A stretch of 64,000 nt of DNA from Cytophagales bacterium (GCA_004292855.1 RDXN01000052.1:31704-95703), one strand, 5' to 3'; counted from the stretch's first letter, positions 1-8,328 are shown. Notes: a model not told the origin generated them from the letters alone. Made by a program: numbers and translations.

Positions 1-885
1 CGGGGAAGCGAGAACATGGGCCAACGGCTATTCAGGGTGCTGTTTTATTTCAGTTTACCCATACCGTTTGTCATGTGCGTGTTCAGCGGTCAGGAAGACG
101 TGATCCTGTGGTTGTTCGCGCTTTGGGCGGTTTGGGTATGGCAAAAACGGCAAAATTCGTTCTTGGGGGGGCTGCTGCTGGCTCTGGGCCTTCTGTCAAC
201 CAAAGCGGTATTCGTGTTCCTGATTATCCCGCTCTTTTTCATGACGCCCCACAAGCAAAAACCCTCTCTGGTGGCCGGATTAGCCATTTTGGGTCTGCCC
301 GTATTGGCGTTTCTGTACTGGAAAACCGGAACCCTATTCATGGAACAGCAACTGCATGAGGGTGATTATCTGAAAGCTCCCAACTGGCGTTCGGTGCTTA
401 ATCCGCTCCTGGGCGGGCTTATTCCCGACGATGGGGGCCTCTGGAAATGGATCATGATGGCTATCACGATGACTATTCTGACCCTGACCGGCCTACGCGC
501 TTACGGCAAACGACTGGTTGATACGTTGCCCCTTATTTTTATGGTTGCCTTTGGCTGCATGACGGTGCTGCAACAGAACGCCGTGAGCAACTACGCGTAC
601 CTGTTTATGTTGCCGCTGGTGTTTTCCCTCACCGATTTCAAGATTCGGTCAACAACGGGCCTGCTTGTTGGATTCAACACCCTGGCCGCTATCCATCCGT
701 CGTTCTGGTGGCGATTAGGACAACCCTACTATGAGGGCCTGGGCATGTTCGACAAGTGGGAGTATGTACTCGAGTACGGAATGGAATTGGCTTTGGTGGC
801 CGGATTTTTGTATTATGCCTGGCAAGGCTTCCGACAAATCGATGACCGACAAACCGCGCATTTCAATCGTGGCTCCGCTCTATAA
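1..885 (+). CDS. Multispanning membrane protein, C-terminal part (GT-C glycosyltransferase-like)
   Basis: The frame is open to the window edge, so the true start lies upstream; the first visible ATG is at 16. The visible 289 residues form about eight hydrophobic segments. An SGQED motif followed by a membrane segment and a short basic loop recalls the GT87/DUF2029 type of GT-C polyprenyl-phosphate-dependent mannosyltransferases, whose catalytic acidic loop would lie in the missing N-terminus. Its last 44 bases overlap the following GT2 gene, which suggests translational coupling and a shared role in envelope glycan or lipid-linked sugar synthesis. The family assignment is inferred from general features only. 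Confidence 0.6.
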   Translation, partial: RGSENMGQRLFRVLFYFSLPIPFVMCVFSGQEDVILWLFALWAVWVWQKRQNSFLGGLLLALGLLSTKAVFVFLIIPLFFMTPHKQKPSLVAGLAILGLPVLAFLYWKTGTLFMEQQLHEGDYLKAPNWRSVLNPLLGGLIPDDGGLWKWIMMAITMTILTLTGLRAYGKRLVDTLPLIFMVAFGCMTVLQQNAVSNYAYLFMLPLVFSLTDFKIRSTTGLLVGFNTLAAIHPSFWWRLGQPYYEGLGMFDKWEYVLEYGMELALVAGFLYYAWQGFRQIDDRQTAHFNRGSAL

Positions 886-1822
886 CGAGCGCGAGTCGTT
901 TAACCCGCTTATTCAGCGGCTCAATACCCTCATGGATAGCCTGCCCTATCCTGTTGAGGTGGTTCTGGTCGACGATGGAAGCCGCGATAACACTGCCGAC
1001 CTGATCCGGCTCACGGCCCTTACCGATTCCCGTTACCACGGGGTGTTGCTGGCCCGTAATTTCGGTCATCAAACGGCGGTTACGGCGGGCATGGCAGCCG
1101 CACGGGGCACCGAGGCCGTGCTCATCATCGACGGTGACCTCCAGGACCCGCCCGAACTGCTCACCGATTTCTATGAGCACATCAAAAACGGCTACGACGT
1201 GGTGTATGCCGTTCGGCGCAAGCGCAAAGAGAACGTATTCAAACGGTTTGCGTATTCGACGTTCTACCGGATTCTTAAAAACATCTCTTACGTAGACATC
1301 CCGCTCGACTCCGGCGATTTTTCGATGGTGAGTCGCCGGGTGATCGACCTCATGAATCAAATGCCCGAAGAGAGCCGGTTTTTGCGGGGTATGCGGTCGT
1401 GGATTGGTTTTACACAAATTGGCGTCAGCTACGAACGTAGCGAGCGGGTAGCGGGTACGCCCAAATACTCCTTCAGGATGCTGCGTCAGTTGGCCTATAA
1501 CGGCATTTTCAATTTCAGCGAGTTTCCGGTCAAGTTCATTATCCGCACGGGAGCCTTGGTTACGGGCATAGCTCTGGTGTATCTGCTCCAAACGCTCTTC
1601 AAAAAATTCATGTTCGGCACGGTACCACAGGGGTTCACGGCCCTGTTGTTCGTGATTGTGCTATTCAGCGGTATTCAGCTAGTAGCCCTGGGCATTATCG
1701 GCGAATATGTGCTGCGAATTTTCTTTCAGGTCAAAGGAAGGCCGTTATTTGTGGTGAAAGAAGAGATTGTTGAACAGAGAACAGTGAACAGAGAACAGAG
1801 AACAACGATCAGTGAACAGTGA
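842..1822 (+). CDS. Family 2 glycosyltransferase, polyprenyl-phosphate sugar transferase type (GtrB/DPM1-like)
   Basis: Transfers a sugar from a nucleotide donor to polyprenyl phosphate at the cytoplasmic face of the inner membrane. The ATG at 842 starts right before the conserved N-terminus (RISIVAPLYNE); longer readings from 731 run through the upstream gene. Residues 97-103 (DGDLQDP) are the DXD donor/metal site, and two C-terminal membrane segments lie near residues 230-300, as in GtrB and ArnC. The length of 326 residues is usual. The last 15 or so codons and the stop are written in a heptamer repeat (1772-1827), giving an unusual polar Glu/Gln/Arg tail that is unlikely to be part of the ancestral protein. 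Confidence 0.9.
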   Translation: MTDKPRISIVAPLYNERESFNPLIQRLNTLMDSLPYPVEVVLVDDGSRDNTADLIRLTALTDSRYHGVLLARNFGHQTAVTAGMAAARGTEAVLIIDGDLQDPPELLTDFYEHIKNGYDVVYAVRRKRKENVFKRFAYSTFYRILKNISYVDIPLDSGDFSMVSRRVIDLMNQMPEESRFLRGMRSWIGFTQIGVSYERSERVAGTPKYSFRMLRQLAYNGIFNFSEFPVKFIIRTGALVTGIALVYLLQTLFKKFMFGTVPQGFTALLFVIVLFSGIQLVALGIIGEYVLRIFFQVKGRPLFVVKEEIVEQRTVNREQRTTISEQ

Positions 1823-1827
1823 ACAGT
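1772..1827 (+). repeat. Heptamer repeat, GAACAGN family, eight units, left of the four-helix-bundle gene
   Basis: Eight consecutive 7-base units of the form GAACAGA/GAACAGT/GATCAGT (one GAACAAC). It encodes the C-terminal tail and stop (1820-1822) of the GT2 gene. The same unit family recurs at 2255-2391 and 5757-5848. There is no spacer structure, so this is not CRISPR. Confidence 0.9.
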
Positions 1828-1860
1828 ACTTATTTCCTAAATCTTCAGATCTGTTATAGT

Positions 1861-2256
1861 ATGAAAGATGACAGTGTTATCTACGATAAGGCATACGCTT
1901 TCGCTATTCGCATTGTTAAAGCGTATCAGTTCTTAAGTGAGAGTAAACGGGAGTTTGTTCTTTCTAAACAATTGTTACGGTGTGGTACGTCGATTGGGGC
2001 TAATGTTGCAGAGGCAAAGGGAGGCATATCGAAAGCCGATTTTTCTTCTAAAATTTCGATAGCTTACAAAGAGAGTCTGGAAACAAAATATTGGTTGTGC
2101 CTACTAAAAGATACAGGCTACATAGAAGAAAAAGTGTTCGACAGTATGTACAGAGATGCTGATGAATTAGCAAAGATGCTATTTGCAACTCTCAAGACGA
2201 CCCGTATCAACCCACTCAAAATGATAACTCTCTGGCTTGGTTATTTTATACAGTGA
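1861..2256 (+). CDS. Four-helix-bundle protein (23S rRNA intervening-sequence protein / S23 family)
   Basis: A 131-residue all-helical protein of the TIGR02436/PF05635 type; the family's RCGTSIGANVAEA-like block is visible near residues 40-52. Members are found inside 23S rRNA intervening sequences, as free chromosomal genes, and as Avd relatives in diversity-generating retroelements; the biochemical role is not settled. I chose the ATG at 1861 because the family normally begins a few residues before the first helix; an upstream start at 1819 would lie in the repeat. The gene is clearly AT-richer than its neighbours and is bracketed by heptamer repeats of one family; its stop codon (2254-2256) runs into the first downstream unit. 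This suggests it arrived as, or within, a repeat-bounded unit. Confidence 0.85.
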   Translation: MKDDSVIYDKAYAFAIRIVKAYQFLSESKREFVLSKQLLRCGTSIGANVAEAKGGISKADFSSKISIAYKESLETKYWLCLLKDTGYIEEKVFDSMYRDADELAKMLFATLKTTRINPLKMITLWLGYFIQ

Positions 2257-2391
2257 TCAGCGGTCAGAGATCAGAGAACAGAGAACAGCGATCAGATAAC
2301 AGTGATCAACTGACCCCACTATCTGTTCTCTGATCGTTGTTCTCTGTTCTCTGATCGTTGTTCTCTGTTCTCTGATCTCTGTTCTCTGATC
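2255..2391. repeat. Heptamer repeat element with two inverted arms, GAACAGN family
   Basis: Direct arm 2255-2310 (eight units such as GATCAGC, GAACAGA, GATCAAC) and inverse arm 2322-2391 (ten units such as TCTGTTC, TCTGATC, GTTGTTC) separated by about 11 bases. The arms can pair into a long imperfect hairpin. The element begins inside the stop codon of the four-helix-bundle gene and ends 9 bases before the GTG start of the MBOAT gene, so it fills the whole intergenic gap. Confidence 0.9.
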
Positions 2392-2400
2392 TCTGTAAAC

Positions 2401-3906
2401 GTGCTTTTCAATTCCCTACAATTCTTACTGTTCTTCGTTGTCATTACGATTCTGTACTTCAGTTTGAGGTTCCGGTTTCGGTGGGCGTTGCTGCTGGCTG
2501 GCAGTTGCTACTTCTATATGGTGTTTCAGCCCGCCTACATCCTCATCCTGTTTCTGACCATTGTAATCGACTACATTGCCGGCCTTTGGATTGAACGAAC
2601 GGAGGGCAAGACTCGCAAATGGCTGCTGATTCTGTCATTGATCTCGAACATCGGTATCCTGGCATTTTTCAAATACCTCGGCTTCTTCACCGAAAACATC
2701 GCCCTGCTGTTCGACGCGCTCAATCTGCCTAACCTGGCGCAGAGCGTAACGACGGGCGTGAACCGGATTTTTGTTGGGGTAATAAAGTTGTTCGGCACGA
2801 GCGGCATTGACTCGTTTAAAGACAACATGGCGATTTTGCCCATCGGCCTGTCGTTTCACACGTTTCAGGCGATGAGCTACACGATTGAGGTGTACCGGGG
2901 AAATCAGAAAGCCGAGCGACACTTTGGTATTTACTCGCTCTATGTGATGTTCTACCCGCAGTTAGTGGCCGGTCCCATCGAACGTCCACAGAACGTGCTG
3001 CATCAGTTTCACAAGCCCCACGCATATAATTTTGAGGAGGTGAAAGCGGGCCTGATGCAGATGGCCTTCGGTTTCTTCAAAAAGTGTGTGATCGCCGACC
3101 GGCTAGTCCTCTTCCTCGACCCGGCCTTCGACGCTCCCGAACAGTATAATGGCCTGTCGTTGCTGTTGGCCACGTTTTTCTTCACGATCCAGATTTACTG
3201 CGACTTCTCGGCCTACTCTGATATTGCCATTGGCGCGGCCCGCGTGATGGGCTTTAAGCTGATGGACAACTTCCACACACCTTACTTCGCTCATTCGATC
3301 TCGGAGTTCTGGCGACGCTGGCACATATCGCTATCGAGCTGGTTCCGCGACTACCTGTATATTCCGCTCGGCGGCAACCGCAAAGGCGAAGCCCGCACCT
3401 ATTTCAATCGGTTTGTGGTGTTTTTGTGCAGCGGCCTCTGGCACGGTGCCAACTGGACCTACGTGATCTGGGGCGGGTTGCACGGCCTGTACATTGTTCT
3501 CGACATTGCGAAAGACAAGTACTTTCCGGGTTCTAAAAAAGGCAGCAAACAGCAGCAAATGGCCGGGTTTGCGTCATCGCGACGGGTACTTGGTGTGCTG
3601 GGCACGTTTGTGCTGGTGATGCTGACGTGGGTGTTTTTCCGGGCCGTTTCGGTAGCCGATGCCCTGTTAATCCTAGAACGCATTTTCACCCTCTCCCCCA
3701 CCGATACGCTCCAATCGGCTCTGAACAGCACCGAACTTTGGTTCAGTTTCGGGCTAATCGCGTTCCTGTTCTGGAAGGAGCGGTTCTATTTCATTATTCC
3801 CACGCGCAACACCATCTGGTTCGGGCTAACCTTCGCCCTGATCGCCTTCGTAACCTACTTATTCGGGGTTTTCACGAGCAATCAGTTCATTTATTTTCAG
3901 TTTTAG
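2401..3906 (+). CDS. MBOAT family membrane O-acyltransferase (AlgI/DltB-like)
   Basis: Inner-membrane protein of 501 residues with about ten membrane segments that moves acyl groups, typically acetyl, onto extracytoplasmic glycans or lipids. Family marks are FWRRWHISLSSWFRDYLYIPLGG starting at residue 303 (written here as one known block; H308 within it) and SGLWHG with the putative catalytic H348. The start is GTG at 2401, giving the common MLFNSLQFLLFF N-terminus. No partner AlgX/AlgJ-type gene is visible downstream. Together with the upstream glycosyltransferases this suggests surface polysaccharide modification; the substrate is unknown. Confidence 0.92.
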   Translation: MLFNSLQFLLFFVVITILYFSLRFRFRWALLLAGSCYFYMVFQPAYILILFLTIVIDYIAGLWIERTEGKTRKWLLILSLISNIGILAFFKYLGFFTENIALLFDALNLPNLAQSVTTGVNRIFVGVIKLFGTSGIDSFKDNMAILPIGLSFHTFQAMSYTIEVYRGNQKAERHFGIYSLYVMFYPQLVAGPIERPQNVLHQFHKPHAYNFEEVKAGLMQMAFGFFKKCVIADRLVLFLDPAFDAPEQYNGLSLLLATFFFTIQIYCDFSAYSDIAIGAARVMGFKLMDNFHTPYFAHSISEFWRRWHISLSSWFRDYLYIPLGGNRKGEARTYFNRFVVFLCSGLWHGANWTYVIWGGLHGLYIVLDIAKDKYFPGSKKGSKQQQMAGFASSRRVLGVLGTFVLVMLTWVFFRAVSVADALLILERIFTLSPTDTLQSALNSTELWFSFGLIAFLFWKERFYFIIPTRNTIWFGLTFALIAFVTYLFGVFTSNQFIYFQF

Positions 3907-3920
3907 AGGGAGATTTTAGT

Positions 3921-4018
3921 GGACCACCCCCTGCCCCCTCCTAAAACAGGAGGGGGTGCCATAAACGATTCCTTTGGAATCACCCCCTCCTGTTTTAGGA
4001 GGGGACAGGGGGTGGTCC
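3921..4018. repeat. Nested palindromic element, 38-base inverted arms
   Basis: Arms 3921-3958 and 3981-4018 are reverse complements with one mismatch; the 22-base loop carries a further small inverted repeat (GATTCC/GGAATC, 3968-3982). Each arm is itself a palindrome (CCCCTCCT and AGGAGGGG around AAAAC). It lies between the convergence-free pair MBOAT and tsaE, encodes nothing, and could act as a terminator-like hairpin. The form resembles a MITE or REP-type element. Confidence 0.9.
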
Positions 4019-4069
4019 GATACATCCCCGCACCCTAAACTATCTCCGCTAACAGCGGTTATTTGAGCG

Positions 4070-4077
4070 TATCTTTG
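4070..4077 (+). promoter_or_regulatory. Candidate Bacteroidota -7 element before tsaE
   Basis: TATCTTTG matches TANNTTTG 20 bases before the tsaE ATG. No clear -33 TTTG stands at the usual distance, so support is partial. Confidence 0.35.
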
Positions 4078-4096
4078 TGTTCTAACTTCTCACGCT

Positions 4097-4519
4097 ATGA
4101 CCCTTTCGTTTCAATCGCTCGACGAACTCGACGAGGTATCGCGGCAACTCATTGCCGAGGCCGGACCGACGCGGGTGTGGTTGTTTATGGGTGAAATGGG
4201 CGCGGGTAAAACCACCCTCATCAAAGCCCTGTGTCGGGCGGTGGGCGTGGTGAGCGTAGTCCAAAGCCCCACCTTCGGGCTGGTCAACGAATACACCACC
4301 CAAACTGGCGAACCCGTCTATCATTTCGATTGTTACCGCCTTCGCAACGAGGCTGAGGCCCTCGACATTGGGTTAGAGGAGTATTTCGACTCCGGCCAGT
4401 ATTGCTTTGTCGAGTGGCCCGAACGCATTGAGGCCCTGTGGCCCGTATCGTATTATCAACTTGAACTAGTCGCCGACCCCGACGGCAAACGAACGGTGAC
4501 CACAATTACTCGCCACTGA
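4097..4519 (+). CDS. tsaE: tRNA threonylcarbamoyladenosine biosynthesis ATPase TsaE
   Basis: ATPase that works with TsaB, TsaC/TsaC2 and TsaD to make t6A at position 37 of ANN-decoding tRNAs in the cytoplasm. The 140-residue length is normal. The Walker A motif GEMGAGKTT is at residues 32-40, followed by the SPTFGLVNEY block near residue 58 and a YHFDCYRL block near 76-83, all typical of YjeE/TsaE. Alanine dehydrogenase follows after 24 bases, so the two are probably co-transcribed. Confidence 0.95.
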   Translation: MTLSFQSLDELDEVSRQLIAEAGPTRVWLFMGEMGAGKTTLIKALCRAVGVVSVVQSPTFGLVNEYTTQTGEPVYHFDCYRLRNEAEALDIGLEEYFDSGQYCFVEWPERIEALWPVSYYQLELVADPDGKRTVTTITRH

Positions 4520-4543
4520 CCACTAACCCCTTGCCACTATCGT

Positions 4544-5752
4544 ATGACTGGATTTGAGGAATTGGCCAAGCAAACGGCCCTGTATCCGCAAGAGGCTCCC
4601 GCAGCGGTCAAAGCAGACCGTCATAGCCTGTTGATTGGCCTGCCTAAAGAGGTTTCGTATCAGGAAAAGCGTATTGCCCTCACGCCCGAAGCCGTCAGGA
4701 TTCTGGTGCGCAACGGGCATCGCGTGGTGATGGAAACCGATGCGGGCATTGGAGCCAAATTCACCGATAACGACTACAGCGAGGCCGGGGCACAAATCGT
4801 GTACTCGCCACAAGAAGTGTTCGATACCAACGTAATTCTGAAAGTGGAACCGTTGGTCGATCATGAGTTCGACTACTTAAAGTCGGGTAGTACGCTCATT
4901 TCGGCACTCAACCTGCCCTCGCACGAGCGCAAATATTTTGAGCGGCTCAACGAAAAAAACATCACGGCCATTGGCTACGAGTACATTGAAGATCCCGGCG
5001 AGGGCCTGCCCGTAATTCGCACCATGAGTGAGATTGCGGGTAGCACCGTTATGCTCATTGCGGGCGAATACCTGAGCAGCGTGAACGGGCGGGGCGTTAT
5101 TCTGGGCGGCATTACGGGGGTCCCTCCCACCAAAGTGGTGATCCTGGGAGCCGGAACCGTGGCCGAATACGCCATCCGAACCGCTATGGGCATGGGGGCC
5201 GACATCAAGGTGTTCGACCGCCACTTGTACAAACTTCAACGCCTGAAACACGCCGTTGGGCAACCCATTTACACCTCTATTATTGACTCCGACACCCTCG
5301 GCGAAGCCGTTGAACGGGCCGACGTGGTGATTGGGGCACTCCGGGGCGACGATGGCCTTAGCCCGGTGGTGGTCACAGAAGACACCATCAGCCGCATGAA
5401 ACCGGAGTCAATTATTATCGACGTGGCTATTGATCAGGGGGGCAACTTCGAGACATCGCGCATGACGAGTCACAAAAACCCGACGTTCCACGTTCACGGT
5501 GTGATTCACTATTGCGTGCCCAACATTGCGGCCCGTGTGGCCCACACGGCAAGCATGGCCCTGAGCAATATTTTCTTGCCCTTCCTGCTCGAAACGGGCA
5601 CCATCGGCGGCATCGAAGAGATGATGTACACGAACCGCTGGTTCATGAAAGGCGTTTACTGTCATAAGGGCACGTTGACCAATGCCTACATTGCCCGCAA
5701 ATTCCATATGCGGTTCAAGGATTTACAACTCCTGCTGGCCGCACGATTTTAA
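4544..5752 (+). CDS. ald: Alanine dehydrogenase
   Basis: NAD-dependent oxidative deamination of L-alanine to pyruvate and ammonia in the cytoplasm, usable for alanine catabolism or synthesis. The 402-residue protein shows the AlaDH/PNT N-terminal signature (GLPKEVSYQEKRIALTPE near residue 27) and the Rossmann nucleotide-binding turn GAGTVAE at 202-208. The N-terminal extension before the signature is about 25 residues longer than in classical Ald proteins. It ends 4 bases before a heptamer repeat element. Confidence 0.92.
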   Translation: MTGFEELAKQTALYPQEAPAAVKADRHSLLIGLPKEVSYQEKRIALTPEAVRILVRNGHRVVMETDAGIGAKFTDNDYSEAGAQIVYSPQEVFDTNVILKVEPLVDHEFDYLKSGSTLISALNLPSHERKYFERLNEKNITAIGYEYIEDPGEGLPVIRTMSEIAGSTVMLIAGEYLSSVNGRGVILGGITGVPPTKVVILGAGTVAEYAIRTAMGMGADIKVFDRHLYKLQRLKHAVGQPIYTSIIDSDTLGEAVERADVVIGALRGDDGLSPVVVTEDTISRMKPESIIIDVAIDQGGNFETSRMTSHKNPTFHVHGVIHYCVPNIAARVAHTASMALSNIFLPFLLETGTIGGIEEMMYTNRWFMKGVYCHKGTLTNAYIARKFHMRFKDLQLLLAARF

Positions 5753-5756
5753 CAAC

Positions 5757-5848
5757 GAACAGCGATCAGAGAACAGCGAACAGTTATCTATCATCAACAT
5801 CATTCGCTGCTTACTGATCGCTGTTCTCTGATCGCTGTTCACTGTTAT
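5757..5848. repeat. Heptamer repeat element with two inverted arms, GAACAGN family
   Basis: Direct arm 5757-5784 (GAACAGC, GATCAGA, GAACAGC, GAACAGT), loop of about 21 bases, inverse arm 5806-5847 (GCTGCTT, ACTGATC, GCTGTTC, TCTGATC, GCTGTTC, ACTGTTA). The last unit runs into the ATG of the next gene (5847-5849). It begins 4 bases after the ald stop and so fills the gap. Confidence 0.9.
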
Positions 5849-6251
5849 GATTCACCACAGCAACGAAAACGTACTGCTCGACGATGCCAACTCGCCCGAC
5901 CTCAACAAGCGGTTGATGGGGTTGATTTCGTCTGATTTTGTCCTGGTGGCCGACGCGCTTAAAGAAGCTTCGTACCAAATTCGGAAGCGGGGCTTTTCGG
6001 ATTTTCCGGTGTTTACAGCTTCCCAGCGTCCCGTCGATATTGGGCAGTTGCTCATTGGGGCCACCGAAATGGCCAACGCCTGGGACTACAGAGCCACGTT
6101 TGTAGACGAGTTTGTACAGCGACAACTAATTGGCCCCGAGTCGGTTGAATTATTCAAGGAGCATTATAAAAACCCCGACGAATACTGTTGCCTGTTTGTC
6201 GTTCACGAAGAATTCGCCGGGTTTGTGTATATCCCGTTTCCCGAGGATTAA
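5847..6251 (+). CDS. Conserved-looking hypothetical protein, 134 residues
   Basis: I do not recognise the family. It is a soluble, acidic protein without signal peptide or membrane segment, with a helical N-terminal half (NKRLMGLISSDFVLVADALK) and a C-terminal CCLFVVHEEFAGFVYIPFPED stretch that looks like paired beta strands. Codon use matches its neighbours, which supports a real gene. Its ATG overlaps the end of the repeat element upstream; the TMEM175-like gene follows after 9 bases and is probably co-transcribed. Confidence 0.75.
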   Translation: MIHHSNENVLLDDANSPDLNKRLMGLISSDFVLVADALKEASYQIRKRGFSDFPVFTASQRPVDIGQLLIGATEMANAWDYRATFVDEFVQRQLIGPESVELFKEHYKNPDEYCCLFVVHEEFAGFVYIPFPED

Positions 6252-6260
6252 TCACCCAAG

Positions 6261-6905
6261 ATGCCCAACGCCACACCACCCCAGCAGTTTCAGGACAACG
6301 AGACCGTGCGTATCGAAGCCTTCAGCGATGGGGTGTTTGCCATTGCTATTACCCTGCTCACGTTTGAGCTGAAGGCCCCGACCGTAAAAGACGACTTCAC
6401 GAGCCGAACCTTATTTTGGGCGTTGTTGCAGCAATGGCCTGCCTACATTGCCTACGTGCTTAGCTTTGGAACCATCTTCACGATCTGGGTGAATCACCAC
6501 CGGATGTTCAACGTAATCCGGCGGAGCGACGCGCGGTTTCTGTACCTGAACGGGTTACTATTATTTTTAACCTGCCTTATTCCCTTCTCGGCCAATATTC
6601 TGGCTCGCTACATCCAGACCTCGGCCACCGAAGCGTCTACTATTTTGTCGATGCTCCTGTTCGGGAGCATCACCGCTACGCTCTACGCCATGTGGCACCA
6701 CGCCACGACCGATTTGCGGTTGCTCAAACGGCCCTCGTCTGATGTTCGGGTGATTATGGTGCGTAAAGGGTTGGCCATCAGCACGGGCGTATACGTTCTG
6801 TCGGCATTGATGGCTATGCTTCTTCCTCTTCTGAGCATCCTGATTGGCTTGGCGATGGTGGCTTATCTGGCTCGGCTGATGTACCACCGGCAGAAGGTTG
6901 TGTAA
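6261..6905 (+). CDS. TMEM175-family (DUF1211) potassium-channel-like membrane protein
   Basis: Membrane protein of 214 residues with about six segments. The family signature FSDGVFAIAITLL lies in the first segment (residues about 16-28); in the characterised bacterial TMEM175 proteins these segments line a tetrameric potassium-selective pore. Only one six-helix repeat is present, as is usual in bacteria. It follows the hypothetical gene by 9 bases. The physiological role here is inferred from the family. Confidence 0.85.
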   Translation: MPNATPPQQFQDNETVRIEAFSDGVFAIAITLLTFELKAPTVKDDFTSRTLFWALLQQWPAYIAYVLSFGTIFTIWVNHHRMFNVIRRSDARFLYLNGLLLFLTCLIPFSANILARYIQTSATEASTILSMLLFGSITATLYAMWHHATTDLRLLKRPSSDVRVIMVRKGLAISTGVYVLSALMAMLLPLLSILIGLAMVAYLARLMYHRQKVV

Positions 6906-6996
6906 AGCAATTCGCGGCTATACACTCACATAATTCAACCGTTCGTTTATACGTTCGTTAGGACATCGGGCTTAACCCTGATTTTCACGCGCAACG

Positions 6997-8328
6997 ATGA
7001 AACGTTCTCTTCACAATTTTCTTCTTCTTTTCACACTTGGGCTACTAAATGCCTGCACCAGCACTGGTCCCGCCGGGGGATTGTTCCAGTCGGCATCGCC
7101 CCACGAGCAGTACGAACTCGCCCTTACCGACGCTAAGCTGAACCGCACGGCCCTCGGGCGCGACTGGGTGACTGCCGGTCAACGCGCCCTCCGCGACTCG
7201 TTTCGCATCTCGGTGCCCTACCGCGAAAGTGGCTATTTTGGAGCAAATCGCCCGTTTGCCATCGGCTACCGAATAAATGGGCAACGGGGCGACAAGTTTC
7301 TGGTGCGCGTGGAGGTGCAGGGCCAACAGGAAGCCCTGGTATTTATCGATGTATTTGCCCTCGACGAGCAGGACCAACCCGACCGGACCGTGTCGGCCAA
7401 AGCCGATACCAATGTACTCACGTGGGAGGTGCGCCGAACCCGCACGCACTTAATCCGAATTCAGCCCGAACTCCTGCGGTCGGGGCGATACACGATCTCG
7501 ATCACCCGCGAGCCGGTGCTTAGTTTCCCGGTGAAAGGGCTTGACAGCCGAAACATCAGCAGCTACTTTGGGGTGCCCCGCGATGGAGGCCGTCGTCGGC
7601 ACGAGGGCGTCGATATATTTGCGCCACGGGGCACACCCGCCCTGGCCGGAGCCAACGGAATAATCTCGCGGGTGGGCGTCAATCAACTAGGCGGCAACGT
7701 GGTGTTTTTGTCTGACAATGATCGCGGTCAAAATCTTTACTACGCCCACCTCGACCGCTGGACCGTGCGCGACGGGCAGCGCGTGTCGGTGGGCGATACG
7801 GTCGGGTTTGTGGGCAACACGGGCAACGCCCAAACCACGGCCCCGCACCTGCATTTTGGCATTTACACCTTCGGCGAGGGAGCCGTTGACCCCTTGCCCT
7901 ACATCCGGCGTGGCCTTGGTCCAGCCCGGCAAACCCCGTTGGCACCGTCTCGCCTGGGCGACTCCGTACGCATAAACGCTACCCGCGCTGTGGTCCGGCT
8001 GGCTCCCAACGGCGATTCGCCCGTTGTACACGAATTACCGCGCTCGTCGGCCCTCACCTTACTGGGTGGCACCACCGAATGGCTCCGCGTCGAACTACCC
8101 GACGGGCGCATGGGCTACGTAGCCAACAGCTTGGTGGAGTCGGCGGGGAAATCGCTCCGGCGCGTGTCGCTCCCGGCCCCGGCCGACCTGCGCGACGCTG
8201 CCGATTCGCGGGCGGCCATTATCCGCGAGTTGCCGGGTAACACAGTGGTTGAGGTACTGGCCGTTGCAGGAGGGTTTCAATTGGTACGGCTAGCCGGGGG
8301 GCTTACGGGTTGGGTAGCCCGGATTTGA
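6997..8328 (+). CDS. M23 metallopeptidase lipoprotein with SH3-like repeats
   Basis: Probable cell-wall hydrolase anchored as a lipoprotein: the lipobox LNAC ends at C20. The LytM/M23 domain occupies roughly residues 175-300, with the zinc ligands visible as H202/D206 (HEGVD) and the HLH motif H284/H286. Two SH3-like segments follow (about 325-385 and 390-443), a common arrangement for binding peptidoglycan. Length is 443 residues. Its 3' end overlaps the tail of the minus-strand gene at 8303-8563 by 26 bases. Confidence 0.9.
   Translation: MKRSLHNFLLLFTLGLLNACTSTGPAGGLFQSASPHEQYELALTDAKLNRTALGRDWVTAGQRALRDSFRISVPYRESGYFGANRPFAIGYRINGQRGDKFLVRVEVQGQQEALVFIDVFALDEQDQPDRTVSAKADTNVLTWEVRRTRTHLIRIQPELLRSGRYTISITREPVLSFPVKGLDSRNISSYFGVPRDGGRRRHEGVDIFAPRGTPALAGANGIISRVGVNQLGGNVVFLSDNDRGQNLYYAHLDRWTVRDGQRVSVGDTVGFVGNTGNAQTTAPHLHFGIYTFGEGAVDPLPYIRRGLGPARQTPLAPSRLGDSVRINATRAVVRLAPNGDSPVVHELPRSSALTLLGGTTEWLRVELPDGRMGYVANSLVESAGKSLRRVSLPAPADLRDAADSRAAIIRELPGNTVVEVLAVAGGFQLVRLAGGLTGWVARI

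Noticed and set aside
863..1591. Long minus-strand open frame (242 codons) opposite the GT2 gene
   Set aside because: It has no recognisable family, mirrors the codon periodicity of GT2 and has implausible composition.
1861..2256. Avd protein of a diversity-generating retroelement
   Set aside because: No reverse transcriptase, template repeat or variable repeat is visible nearby; the protein fits the general S23/IVP group better.
1772..2391. CRISPR array
   Set aside because: The units are 7 bases long, contiguous and degenerate, without spacers, and occur as inverse arms.
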